DNA of 42,387 nt. It comes from Clostridiales bacterium UBA4696 (GTDB taxonomy: Bacteria > Bacillota > Clostridia > Oscillospirales > Oscillospiraceae). The stretch spans positions 1 through 42,387 of the forward strand of contig DHKK01000074.1 in NCBI GenBank assembly GCA_002404795.1. The letters are read 5' to 3'. Position 1 is the first letter of the stretch. Each line of letters opens with the position of its first letter. Made by a program: the position numbers and the translations under genes. This document shows positions 13,998-20,783 of the stretch, one piece after another. The notes under the pieces are model-generated. The model was not told the DNA's origin, searched no databases, and saw only the letters and a program-made list of their open reading frames with translations.

Positions 13998-14361
13998 GGG
14001 CGCAAAGTACGACGAGGGCAAGCCTCGCCCGTCGCTCGTGCCGGTGGCGGCTATCGAGGCGATCATGCAGGTGCGGGAGTTTGGCAAGGCAAAATACGCC
14101 GACGCGGAGGACTGGCGCAAGGTACCGCGTGAGAAGTGGCTGGACGCCCTTCTGCGCCACGTTCTGCATATCTGGGATAATCCGCTGGCGATCGACGATG
14201 AGAGCGGCCTACCGGCACTGTGGCATGTTATAACTAACGCTGCGTTTCTGTGTGCGGCGTACAGGGATGATTTATCCAATGCACAGTTGCAGTGGGCAAA
14301 GGACGTGCTATATGAGGAGGCGAAGCAATGCGGGGACGCGAGCGGACGCGGCAACGACTGA
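13984..14361 (+). CDS. dATP/dGTP diphosphohydrolase-like protein (DUF5664 type)
   Basis: 125 aa. GAKYDEGKPRPSLVPVAAIE (about 5-24), YADAEDWRKV, WLDALLRHVLHIWDN and SGLPALWHVITNAAFL (about 75-90) are the conserved blocks. The His, Glu and Asp pattern fits an HD/MazG-like helical nucleotide hydrolase. It may adjust dNTP pools. Confidence 0.75.
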   Translation: MEQIKGAKYDEGKPRPSLVPVAAIEAIMQVREFGKAKYADAEDWRKVPREKWLDALLRHVLHIWDNPLAIDDESGLPALWHVITNAAFLCAAYRDDLSNAQLQWAKDVLYEEAKQCGDASGRGND

Positions 14362-14537
14362 GGGCGGAGCTGCACCGGCGCAATATCAGGATCAACCAAC
14401 TGCCGGAGTACATACCGTACTCCGGCAAGACGTGCTATAATTACCTTTCCGGCAACGTTACGATGTCGCAGGACTTCGCAAATGCTGTGCAGCGTGTCAT
14501 CGACATGTGGGACAACAAGCGAAGCGCCCGGCCTTGA
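14328..14537 (+). CDS. Small HTH-like last gene of the early operon
   Basis: 69 aa from ATG 14328, overlapping the previous gene by 34 bp. Very basic start (RGRERTRQRLRAELHRRN), then INQLPEYIPYSGKTCYNYLSG (a compact HTH, about 22-42) and a C-terminal helix. Its stop lies within the terminator stem. Probably DNA-binding; may act on the late region. Confidence 0.65.
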   Translation: MRGRERTRQRLRAELHRRNIRINQLPEYIPYSGKTCYNYLSGNVTMSQDFANAVQRVIDMWDNKRSARP

Positions 14538-14552
14538 TTGGCTGGGCGCTTT
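14522..14552. terminator. Bidirectional terminator between early and opposing genes
   Basis: Stem AAGCGCCC (14522-14529)/GGGCGCTTT (14544-14552) with U-rich tracts on either strand. It ends the early rightward operon and the opposing leftward cassette. Confidence 0.75.
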
Positions 14553-14554
14553 CG

Positions 14555-14818
14555 TTATGCGTGTTTCAGTTCCTTGATCTCTTTGCTGTGCTTCTTGACA
14601 ACGGACTGCAGCATGACAACGTCTTCTTCCAGTTCGTCAACGCGTTCGCTGGTGACGAAGTCCTTCGACTGCTCTTGCTGCGACTGCAGCGCCTCAAGAA
14701 TCAGATTCAGCTTCTTGTCAACGGAGCTTTCCAGAATGACGCGCATATTCTGTGCGGACTGCTGCAGGATCCGTTCTTCCATCTCGGCCAGATATTTAAG
14801 CTCTTCACTGTCAAACAT
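14555..14818 (-). CDS. Coiled-coil protein, last gene of the opposing cassette
   Basis: 87 aa. GGAGG just before ATG 14818. Almost all predicted helix with heptads (LKYLAEMEERILQQ, VDELEEDVVMLQSVVKKHSK). No enzyme motif. Third gene of the leftward lipoprotein cassette, 14 bp from the RHH-like gene. Function unknown. Confidence 0.65.
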   Translation of the reverse strand: MFDSEELKYLAEMEERILQQSAQNMRVILESSVDKKLNLILEALQSQQEQSKDFVTSERVDELEEDVVMLQSVVKKHSKEIKELKHA

Positions 14819-14832
14819 TCGTGTTCCTCCTT

Positions 14833-15030
14833 TTATTCTCCGCGCATGATGGCTTTGATGGCCTGTGCGGCGGAATAGCCATTCACCAAAAAAGCATCGA
14901 TGCGGTCTAGCAAGTCTTTGTCGTCATCATAGCGGAATGCAACGCTGTACTGTTTGTATGTCTTTGCGTTGTATCGAGCCTTTACTGCTGTGCTGGTATG
15001 CGTCTTCCGTTTCGGCTTCTCGTCAGGCAT
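14833..15030 (-). CDS. Small RHH-like protein
   Basis: 65 aa. ATG 15030 with GGAGG upstream; the frame is open 31 codons further but lacks a ribosome site. Basic N terminus, then KARYNAKTYKQYSVAFRYDD (about 19-38), the pattern common in small ribbon-helix-helix proteins of Clostridia mobile elements, and a final helix with an NGYSAAQAIKAIM stretch. It could autoregulate the palindrome at 15614-15631. Confidence 0.7.
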   Translation of the reverse strand: MPDEKPKRKTHTSTAVKARYNAKTYKQYSVAFRYDDDKDLLDRIDAFLVNGYSAAQAIKAIMRGE

Positions 15031-15088
15031 GGGCGGGCCTCCGTTCGTTTCTTTCCATGCCGATTGTACCACGCCCGCGCCCGGACCG

Positions 15089-15547
15089 TCAATCCTGAAA
15101 ATACTCTGCATAGAACCCGGCATAGCAGGTGGAGTAGATCACGTCGTCGAAAATGTCCTCGGGGTCTCCGGCTTTTTGCATCAGAATTTCGACAAGATCG
15201 CCGACACAATAATCTTCGCAGCCGGTGAACTGCCAGATGAAGTCGACGCCGTCCACGACGGTCACAGTGTCCGTATCGTAGTCCAGATCCACAACGAGGC
15301 CCGTACGCGTATAGAAGTTGTCAACGGCCACTGCGGCCAGTCTGGCGGCTTCTGCGGCCTGTGCCTCGGCTTCATAGGTGAGCGCGGTATTCTCGGCCCT
15401 GACGGTCTCCAGCTCGGCGGACAAGCGCGCATTCTCGGCACGGAGCGCGTCAAGCTCCGCGGTGGTATCAGCTGCGTGGACAGAGGCACATGCAGTGCAA
15501 GAGATGAGGGCGAGAGTGGTGAGGGCAATGATGATGATCTTTTTCAT
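15089..15547 (-). CDS. Lipoprotein with coiled coil (lysogenic-conversion candidate)
   Basis: 152 aa. ATG 15547 has GGAG eight bases upstream. A basic signal (MKKIIIIALTTLAL) precedes a lipobox-like LISC (Cys about 17), with a second LTAC-like Cys. An E/A/L-rich coiled coil (about 30-70) leads into a soluble domain with CEDYC (about 110-114) and a final C-T-C-Y. Predicted outer-leaflet lipoprotein. Phage lipoproteins with an own promoter often block superinfection; that is inference. Confidence 0.75.
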   Translation of the reverse strand: MKKIIIIALTTLALISCTACASVHAADTTAELDALRAENARLSAELETVRAENTALTYEAEAQAAEAARLAAVAVDNFYTRTGLVVDLDYDTDTVTVVDGVDFIWQFTGCEDYCVGDLVEILMQKAGDPEDIFDDVIYSTCYAGFYAEYFQD

Positions 15548-15605
15548 GTTTCTTTCTCCTTCCGGCCTGTTGGCCTGTCGTGTGGCGGTTTGTTTCTGTG
15601 GCTTC

Positions 15606-15634
15606 ACTGTAGCACATACTAATCAGTATGTCAA
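15606..15634 (-). promoter_or_regulatory. Strong leftward promoter with embedded operator
   Basis: TTGACA (complement of 15629-15634) and TACAGT (complement of 15606-15611) with a 17-bp spacer. A palindrome ACATACT-AATC-AGTATGT (15614-15631) fills the spacer. It shares ATACT/AGTAT half-sites with the switch operator at 4054-4085, at a shorter spacing. Probably drives the lipoprotein cassette. Confidence 0.8.
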
Positions 15635-15653
15635 GAATTATTTTCAGAAGATT

Positions 15654-15750
15654 TTCTTCTCTACGTGTCAAGAGCTTTATTTCTCTATTTTAAAATGCCG
15701 GTTTGCCCTGTGGTATCAAGGCTTTCCGGCGTTTTCGCTGTAGAGAAGAA
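15654..15750. other. Nested inverted repeats between lipoprotein promoter and terS
   Basis: The outer arms TTCTTCTCTAC (15654-15664) and GTAGAGAAGAA (15740-15750) are perfect. They enclose AAAATGCCGG (15692-15701)/CCGGCGTTTT (15726-15735, one G.T pair). Nothing here codes. A structured RNA, or DNA insulating the two transcripts, is possible. The 322-bp gap 15548-15869 holds only this, the promoter and the GC-rich palindromes. Confidence 0.55.
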
Positions 15751-15778
15751 TTTCTCTATCATTCAATTTTACTGTTAT

Positions 15779-15844
15779 GCTTGCGCTAGCAGCGCAGCGC
15801 TGCAAGCGAGCTTGCAAGCGTGCGCAGGCGACGCGCAAGCGCAA
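15779..15844. repeat. GC-rich palindrome cluster before terS
   Basis: GCTTGCGC (15779-15786)/GCGCAAGC (15833-15840), AGCGC-A-GCGCT (15791-15801) and TGCAAGC-GA-GCTTGCA (15801-15816), followed by a T5 run at 15845-15849. It could be a terminator or the TerS-binding (pac/cos) site, as it lies just before terS. Confidence 0.55.
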
Positions 15845-15869
15845 TTTTTACGCCTCAGGAGGTGGCTGC

Positions 15870-16283
15870 ATGGCGAAGGGCGAGCGGGGAAAGCGTATCA
15901 ATATTGAGCAGAAAGCCGCCGTCATTGCCGAGTATGCCAACAGCGGCACGATCACTGATGCTGCAAAAGCCGGTGGTGTGTCCTGGGAGACGGCGAGGAA
16001 GCTTATCAATAACAATATGGACGTCGCTGAAGCGGTAAAAAAGACGGCTGACGAGCGTATGAAGGAGTTCGCTGACAGCCGCCTGGACAAGGTACAGACC
16101 GCGTTGGATACCATACTGAATGATCTTCCGGATAAGCTGCAAAAGAGCAATGCGCTGCAGTCTGCGACCGTGCTTGGCATCCTGATGGATAAGTTCGGAG
16201 GGCAGCGAGACTTCAACGGCAACGCTGTACAGGTCAACGTGACGTTCGGCAATAAGCAGGGCGACATGGACGCGTTCAAATAG
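15870..16283 (+). CDS. terS: Terminase small subunit
   Basis: 137 aa. AGGAGG (15858-15863) six bases before ATG 15870. The N-terminal HTH (about 15-50: AVIAEYANSGTITDAAKAGG, SWETARKLI) binds the packaging site. A coiled central oligomerisation helix (about 60-95) leads to a C-terminal tail that would meet TerL. It is followed at once by a terminator, so TerS and TerL are not simply co-transcribed. Confidence 0.8.
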   Translation: MAKGERGKRINIEQKAAVIAEYANSGTITDAAKAGGVSWETARKLINNNMDVAEAVKKTADERMKEFADSRLDKVQTALDTILNDLPDKLQKSNALQSATVLGILMDKFGGQRDFNGNAVQVNVTFGNKQGDMDAFK

Positions 16284-16322
16284 CGAACGCCACAAATATA
16301 TAATTTGGTGGCGTTCGTTTTT
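16284..16322 (+). terminator. Terminator immediately after terS
   Basis: 10-bp stem CGAACGCCAC (16284-16293)/GTGGCGTTCG (16308-16317), 14-nt loop, then TTTTT. It starts on the base after the stop codon. Confidence 0.85.
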
Positions 16323-16726
16323 GCTCGGAAGTTCCGAGAATAACGTGAATCACTGAGATATCAGAACTATATACAGATATACATGCATACGGCGTATATT
16401 ATGCAGTGCATAAGCAGGGCAACAGAGTGCATAAAGCTATGAGCTGTGCGCGCCTGGGCTGCGCGTGTGTACATCAGTAGGCCCGGGCTGCAGGCCATTA
16501 AGGCCCCGCGCCGCACGTGTGTGCAGCCGTGTGTGCGCACCCCTCCACCAAATCAAGAGAGGCATAGGGGAGGGTGGCGGAAAAACACCCGGGTGGTTTC
16601 ATACTAGTATATATATAATATCCCATCCACGTGTGCGCTCCATCCCAAAGAGGGGTAGCTACAAAACAGGCGGCACCCTTCCGAAACATGCACCTGAAAA
16701 ATTTCAAAAACCAGACAAAAAGGACC
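16323..16726. other. Non-coding part of the terS-terL gap
   Basis: About 400 bp without a convincing gene. It contains TTATGCA-G-TGCATAA (16399-16413, perfect) and another TGCATAA (16429), plus a TATATATAAT box (16610-16619) with no good -35. GC-rich GTGTGTG and CCCGGG tracts lie at 16460-16560. The position between the terminase genes suits a packaging (cos or pac) site or a promoter for the late genes. Confidence 0.5.
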
Positions 16727-16847
16727 GTGCTGTGTTGGTCTTGCCTGTCTTCGGCAGGCAGGTGAATCCTCCTTGTTTCATCTTTCTTCCCTTCCTCTTG
16801 TCCTGTCGGGTGCCAGGAACACCCGGCAGGCAAGACGAGCACAGCAC
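16727..16847 (+). ncRNA. Structured 121-nt leader of terL, switch-like
   Basis: The outer arms 16727-16747 and 16827-16847 pair over 21 positions with two mismatches. The left arm's TGCCTG (16742-16747) can instead pair with CAGGCA at 16755-16760. The right arm's CAGG can instead join a strong hairpin (CCTGTCGGGTG 16802-16812/CACCCGGCAGG 16820-16830). So two exclusive foldings exist, beside the AGAGG ribosome site of terL (16848-16852). It could be an attenuator, riboswitch-like element or packaging site. Confidence 0.55.
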
Positions 16848-16858
16848 AGAGGTACTGC

Positions 16859-18256
16859 ATGGGCAAGCAATCGTACAAGCGAACAGCGCCGGGCGAGACG
16901 GTAAAGATCGACCTCGGGAAGCCGAACAGCGAACCGCAGCGGCAGTTTTTCGCCTCGACGGTGAAGTACACCTGTTACGGTGGCGCGCGAGGCGGCGGAA
17001 AGAGCTGGTGCACGCAGAGAAAGCCGGTCGGCGCTTGCCTGTATTATCCGGGATTGAAGATCCTGATCCTCAGACGACGGTACGAAGATCTGGAGAACAG
17101 CGTCATCGACCCGATCGTCAAGCTGGTTCCGGAGACTGTCGCCGTGTACAACGTGCAGAAGCACCTTCTGTCGTTCAAGAACGGCTCGACCATCAAGTTT
17201 GGCAACATGGACGGCTTTGGCTCCGCAGTTGCCGGTAAGTATCAGGGCCAGGAATACGACTGGATCTTCATCGAAGAAGCGACGCAGTTTACCGAGCAGG
17301 AGTTCCGCGGGATCGCGGCCTGCTGCCGAGGCGCGACGCCGTTTCCAAAGCGGATGTACCTGACGTGCAACCCGGGCGGCATCGGGCACCAGTGGGTGAA
17401 GCGCCTGTTCGTCAAGCGCGACTTCCTGCCGAACGAGAACCCGGACGATTATCTGTTTATCAAAGCGACGGTCGAAGACAACGTCGACCTGCTGGAAGGA
17501 TCTCCTGACTACGTCAATGCGCTGGACCTTCTGCCGGAGGACGTGCGCAGGGCGCACCGCTACGGCGACTGGGACGCGCTGTCCGGCGGCTTTTTCCCGG
17601 AGTTCAGGCGCGGGGTACATACCTTCCCGGAGGATTTCCCAATCGACCCGCGCTGGGCAAAATACCGGGCGTTCGACTACGGCCTCGATATGTTTGCCTG
17701 CCTGTGGATCGCGGTCGACTTTTCCGGGCGCTGCTATGTGTACAGGCAGTACAACGAATCTAAGCTCATCGTCTCCGAGGCAGCGAGCGCGGCGATCTCG
17801 CTGACGCCCGCGCGGGAGCGCATCGAATACACCATTGCCCCGCCGGATATGTGGTCGACGCAGAAGGACACCGGCAAGACGATGGCGCAGATCTTCGGCG
17901 AATGCGGGCTGCCGGTTTTGAAAGCGGCAAACAACCGCGTGCAGGGCTGGATGGCCGTTAAAGAGCTTTTGAAACCGTTGCCGGATGGAAAGCCCGGATT
18001 GCTGATTTCAGAATCCTGCAAGGATCTGATCGATTGTTTGCAGGCAATACAGCATGATGAGAAGAATCCGAACGACTGTGCAAAACAACCGCACGAAATC
18101 AGCCATTCACCGGATGCGTTAAGGTACTTTTGCGTTATGCGGACACTCAAGCCGGAGAAGCCGGTCGAGGTGGACGACTACGAGGAAGACCAGCTAGACG
18201 ATTACGACGAATATATGACAGGAGGCGCGCCGAGCGCTTCCTATATCGGCTATTAG
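16859..18256 (+). CDS. terL: Terminase large subunit
   Basis: 465 aa. The N-terminal ATPase has Walker A GGARGGGKS (41-49), Walker B WIFIEE (135-140) and TCNPGG (coupling motif, about 172-177). The C-terminal RNase-H-type nuclease begins with FDYGLD (about 269-274), with acidic residues later in SESCKDLIDC and SHSPDALRYF. It translocates DNA into proheads and cuts it. ATG 16859 has AGAGG upstream. Complete. The end is acidic (DDYEEDQLDDYDEY). Confidence 0.93.
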   Translation: MGKQSYKRTAPGETVKIDLGKPNSEPQRQFFASTVKYTCYGGARGGGKSWCTQRKPVGACLYYPGLKILILRRRYEDLENSVIDPIVKLVPETVAVYNVQKHLLSFKNGSTIKFGNMDGFGSAVAGKYQGQEYDWIFIEEATQFTEQEFRGIAACCRGATPFPKRMYLTCNPGGIGHQWVKRLFVKRDFLPNENPDDYLFIKATVEDNVDLLEGSPDYVNALDLLPEDVRRAHRYGDWDALSGGFFPEFRRGVHTFPEDFPIDPRWAKYRAFDYGLDMFACLWIAVDFSGRCYVYRQYNESKLIVSEAASAAISLTPARERIEYTIAPPDMWSTQKDTGKTMAQIFGECGLPVLKAANNRVQGWMAVKELLKPLPDGKPGLLISESCKDLIDCLQAIQHDEKNPNDCAKQPHEISHSPDALRYFCVMRTLKPEKPVEVDDYEEDQLDDYDEYMTGGAPSASYIGY

Positions 18257-18276
18257 ATACCAAAAGGAGTATGGGT

Positions 18277-18699
18277 ATGAACACGACGACTGCCGCATGG
18301 GTGTTTGCCCGCGCGATCCATCTGATGGACGAGCAGAACGAGACGACCGGTGAGACCTCCACCACGGATACCGCCGAGTACAAGCTCCGGACGCTGTCCA
18401 TCCTCAACATCCTGCGGCACGAGTTGTTTCCTTATTCCGACACCTACGAGGCGCAGGACGACGGCACGCGCGATATCTGCAGGGAGATCGCGAACTTCAC
18501 GGACGTCATCGACCTGGACGACGTGCTTGCGCAGGGCATCATGCCCTACGGCCTCGCGGCACACCTGCTGCTGGGAGAAAACGACTCGATGGCGGCGTTC
18601 TTCAACGCCAAGTATTCCGAGCTGATCCAGACGCTGGCCGCGAAGAAAGCTTCGAAGTGGGAGGACATCACACCCTACTACGGCGGGTTGTGTTGCTGA
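18277..18699 (+). CDS. Hypothetical head/packaging protein
   Basis: 140 aa. AGGAG seven bases before ATG 18277; ATG 18271 is too close to it. All-helical (IHLMDEQNETTGETST, LSILNILRHELFPYSDTY) with an acidic surface. It lies between TerL and scaffold. A head-completion or connector role is plausible from position; no family recognised. Confidence 0.65.
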   Translation: MNTTTAAWVFARAIHLMDEQNETTGETSTTDTAEYKLRTLSILNILRHELFPYSDTYEAQDDGTRDICREIANFTDVIDLDDVLAQGIMPYGLAAHLLLGENDSMAAFFNAKYSELIQTLAAKKASKWEDITPYYGGLCC

Positions 18700-18710
18700 T
18701 TATGTAAACA

Positions 18711-18751
18711 AACGGCCTACCATAGCCGTTGAATTGGCCTACCAGAGCCAA
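18711..18751 (+). promoter_or_regulatory. Twin hairpins with a conserved CTACCA loop, scaffold leader
   Basis: Hairpin 1: AACGGC (18711-18716), CTACCATA, GCCGTT. Hairpin 2: TTGGC (18734-18738), CTACCAGA, GCCAA. The loops match in 7 of 8 bases while most stem bases differ but still pair. They sit just upstream of the AGGAGG site of the scaffold gene. This pattern fits a protein-binding RNA operator. Confidence 0.6.
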
Positions 18752-18768
18752 ATACAGGAGGACATTGC

Positions 18769-19644
18769 ATGAACGAGAACGAAACCGAAGTTGTTGTGGA
18801 TGACGACAACTACGACGTGGATCTGAGCGAATACGAAACTCTGACAGAAGACGACGGCGACGGCAACCAGACCGAGCCGACCGAAACGGAAGATGCTTCG
18901 CAGGAGCAGGGATCTGCACAGGGCGAGGACGAGCAGGCGCGCGAGGACACGGCCGCTGACGAGCAGCCGGGCACCGAGGAACCGATGTTCGACCTCAAGT
19001 ACAACAAGGAGACCAAACAATACACCAGGCAGCAGGTCACGGAGCTGGCCCAGAAGGGCCTGAACTATGACCACGTTACAGAGCAGCGCGACCGTCTGCA
19101 GCAGGAGAATGCAGACCTTGCCAAGTTCCGTGATGAAAATTCTGCCATCCTCGACACGCTGCGCGCGGCGGCGGAAGCGTCCGGCAAGAGCATTCCGGAG
19201 TATCTGACTTCCATCCGCACGAACCTTCTTGTCGCGCAGGGTATCAGCCCGGAGACGGCGCGGGAGCGCATTTTGCGCGAGGACGCCGAGCAGCGGCTCC
19301 ATTCGCAGCAGAAGGCCGAGGAAGCCGAGGCCAGCAGCAAACGCGACGCCGAGCAGCGACAGAAGGACGATATCGCCCGCTTTCAGAAGAAGTACAAGGA
19401 TGTCGACCCAAAGACCATCCCGCAGGAAGTGTGGGAAGCGGTACGCGGCGGCGAACTTCTGACGGACGCCTACGGCGACTATCAGCGCCGGGAGCTGGAA
19501 CGACAGCTCAAAGAAGCCAACGAGAAGCTGGCGATCCGGGCCAAAAACGAAAGCAATAAACAAAAATCGCTGGGAAGCCTGCAGTCTACGAAGCAGGAGA
19601 CCGGCAAAGACCCGTTCCTGGAGGGCTTCCTTAGCGACGACTAA
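18769..19644 (+). CDS. Capsid scaffolding protein
   Basis: 291 aa. Very acidic N-terminal (about 1-75: E/D/Q/T-rich) then long coiled coils (about 95-130, 165-215) and a charged C terminus. AGGAGG eight bases before ATG 18769. Position just before the major capsid gene and composition fit a scaffold that is lost on maturation. No protease domain is seen. Confidence 0.8.
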   Translation: MNENETEVVVDDDNYDVDLSEYETLTEDDGDGNQTEPTETEDASQEQGSAQGEDEQAREDTAADEQPGTEEPMFDLKYNKETKQYTRQQVTELAQKGLNYDHVTEQRDRLQQENADLAKFRDENSAILDTLRAAAEASGKSIPEYLTSIRTNLLVAQGISPETARERILREDAEQRLHSQQKAEEAEASSKRDAEQRQKDDIARFQKKYKDVDPKTIPQEVWEAVRGGELLTDAYGDYQRRELERQLKEANEKLAIRAKNESNKQKSLGSLQSTKQETGKDPFLEGFLSDD

Positions 19645-19659
19645 ATAGGAGGTCTACAT

Positions 19660-20727
19660 ATGGCAGGAGTTATCAATCTTGCAGACAAGTATTCCAGTCA
19701 GGTACTGGAGAGATTTTTTCAGGACAGCTATACGCAGGGTTCGTTCAGCAAGAAGTTTGACGGCGAATTTATCGGCGTAAAGTCTGTCCGATTCCACGAG
19801 GTTGGCACTGTGCCGCTCGTCGACTATAACCGCAGAGGCAATGGCAACAGATACGGCACCCCGAAGGATCTGACCGACGTGGAATACGAGCTCCCGATGG
19901 AGAAGGACCGCTCGTTCTCCTTTGTCATTGACAAGGGCGATATGAAGGAGCAGATGGGCATCAAGAAGGCTGGTGAATGCCTGCGCCGAGAGATGCGCGA
20001 GGTCGTTACCCCGGAGATCGACAATTACCGTATGGACAGGTGGGCGGAAAAGGCCGGTCTGCACGTTGCACTTTCGGCGGAACCGTCCAAGACCACGATT
20101 GTCGAGAACATGCTCGACGCGAATGTTGCGCTGGACGAGCACAACGTCCCGGCGGAAGGCAGAACCTTCTACATCAACCCGAAGTACTACAAGTTCATTA
20201 AGCTCGCTTCCGAGTGGAACAACATTGAGCCTCTGGCGGCGAAAGCACTCGGCAAGGGTATTGTCGGTGAATTTGACGGTGTCCCCGTCAAGAAGATCGC
20301 AAGAATGCCCTCGAACGTGTATTTCATGCTGGTGTTCAAGAACGCTGCGATTTCCCCTGTGAAGCTGCATGAGTACAAAATGCACACCGACCCGCAGGGC
20401 TACAGCGGTGCGCTCGTGGAAGGCCGTTTCCTGTACGATGCATTCGTTATGCCGACTATGGCAAACGGTATTTACGTGGCCTGTGCTTCCGGCAAGGTCT
20501 GCACGAAGCCGACGATTTCGGTTTCCAGCCATACCGTCACACTGACTGCAGGCGAAGGCGAGACCATCAAGTACACGCTTGACGGCTCCGACCCGCGTTT
20601 CTCCAAGACTGCGGTCGAGTACAGTTCTTCGTCCAAGCCGACTTCTACGGCTGGCGATACGATCCGCGCAGCAGCGTTCAAGACCGGTATGTTCTGGTCT
20701 GATATGGCCGAAACGGTCGACGCGTAA
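19660..20727 (+). CDS. Major capsid protein with C-terminal chitobiase-like domain
   Basis: 355 aa. AGGAGG eight bases before ATG 19660. The shell part (1-280) fits an HK97-fold coat: an N-terminal helical arm, a long E-loop-like region (RYGTPKDLTDVEYELPMEKD) and a helical P-domain-like part. Residues about 284-355 form a beta-sandwich with YTLDGSDP (about 308-315) and a FKTGMFWS end, the signature of CHB_HEX_C-type domains, probably displayed on the shell. It is followed by a terminator, so it may be produced in excess. Confidence 0.85.
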   Translation: MAGVINLADKYSSQVLERFFQDSYTQGSFSKKFDGEFIGVKSVRFHEVGTVPLVDYNRRGNGNRYGTPKDLTDVEYELPMEKDRSFSFVIDKGDMKEQMGIKKAGECLRREMREVVTPEIDNYRMDRWAEKAGLHVALSAEPSKTTIVENMLDANVALDEHNVPAEGRTFYINPKYYKFIKLASEWNNIEPLAAKALGKGIVGEFDGVPVKKIARMPSNVYFMLVFKNAAISPVKLHEYKMHTDPQGYSGALVEGRFLYDAFVMPTMANGIYVACASGKVCTKPTISVSSHTVTLTAGEGETIKYTLDGSDPRFSKTAVEYSSSSKPTSTAGDTIRAAAFKTGMFWSDMAETVDA

Positions 20728-20733
20728 GCAAAA

Positions 20734-20770
20734 AATAGGGCGTACAGCAATGTACGCCCTATTCCTTTTG
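20734..20770 (+). terminator. Terminator after the capsid gene
   Basis: 13-bp stem AATAGGGCGTACA (20734-20746)/TGTACGCCCTATT (20751-20763) with a GCAA tetraloop, then CCTTTT. It probably reduces transcription downstream, giving more capsid than tail protein. Confidence 0.85.
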
Positions 20771-20783
20771 AAGGGTAAACACT

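Noticed and set aside
16465..17238. Rightward 257-aa frame through the terL leader and terL
   Set aside because: It overlaps terL in another frame, has low-complexity R/P/G content and would cover the structured leader. The terL frame carries all motifs.
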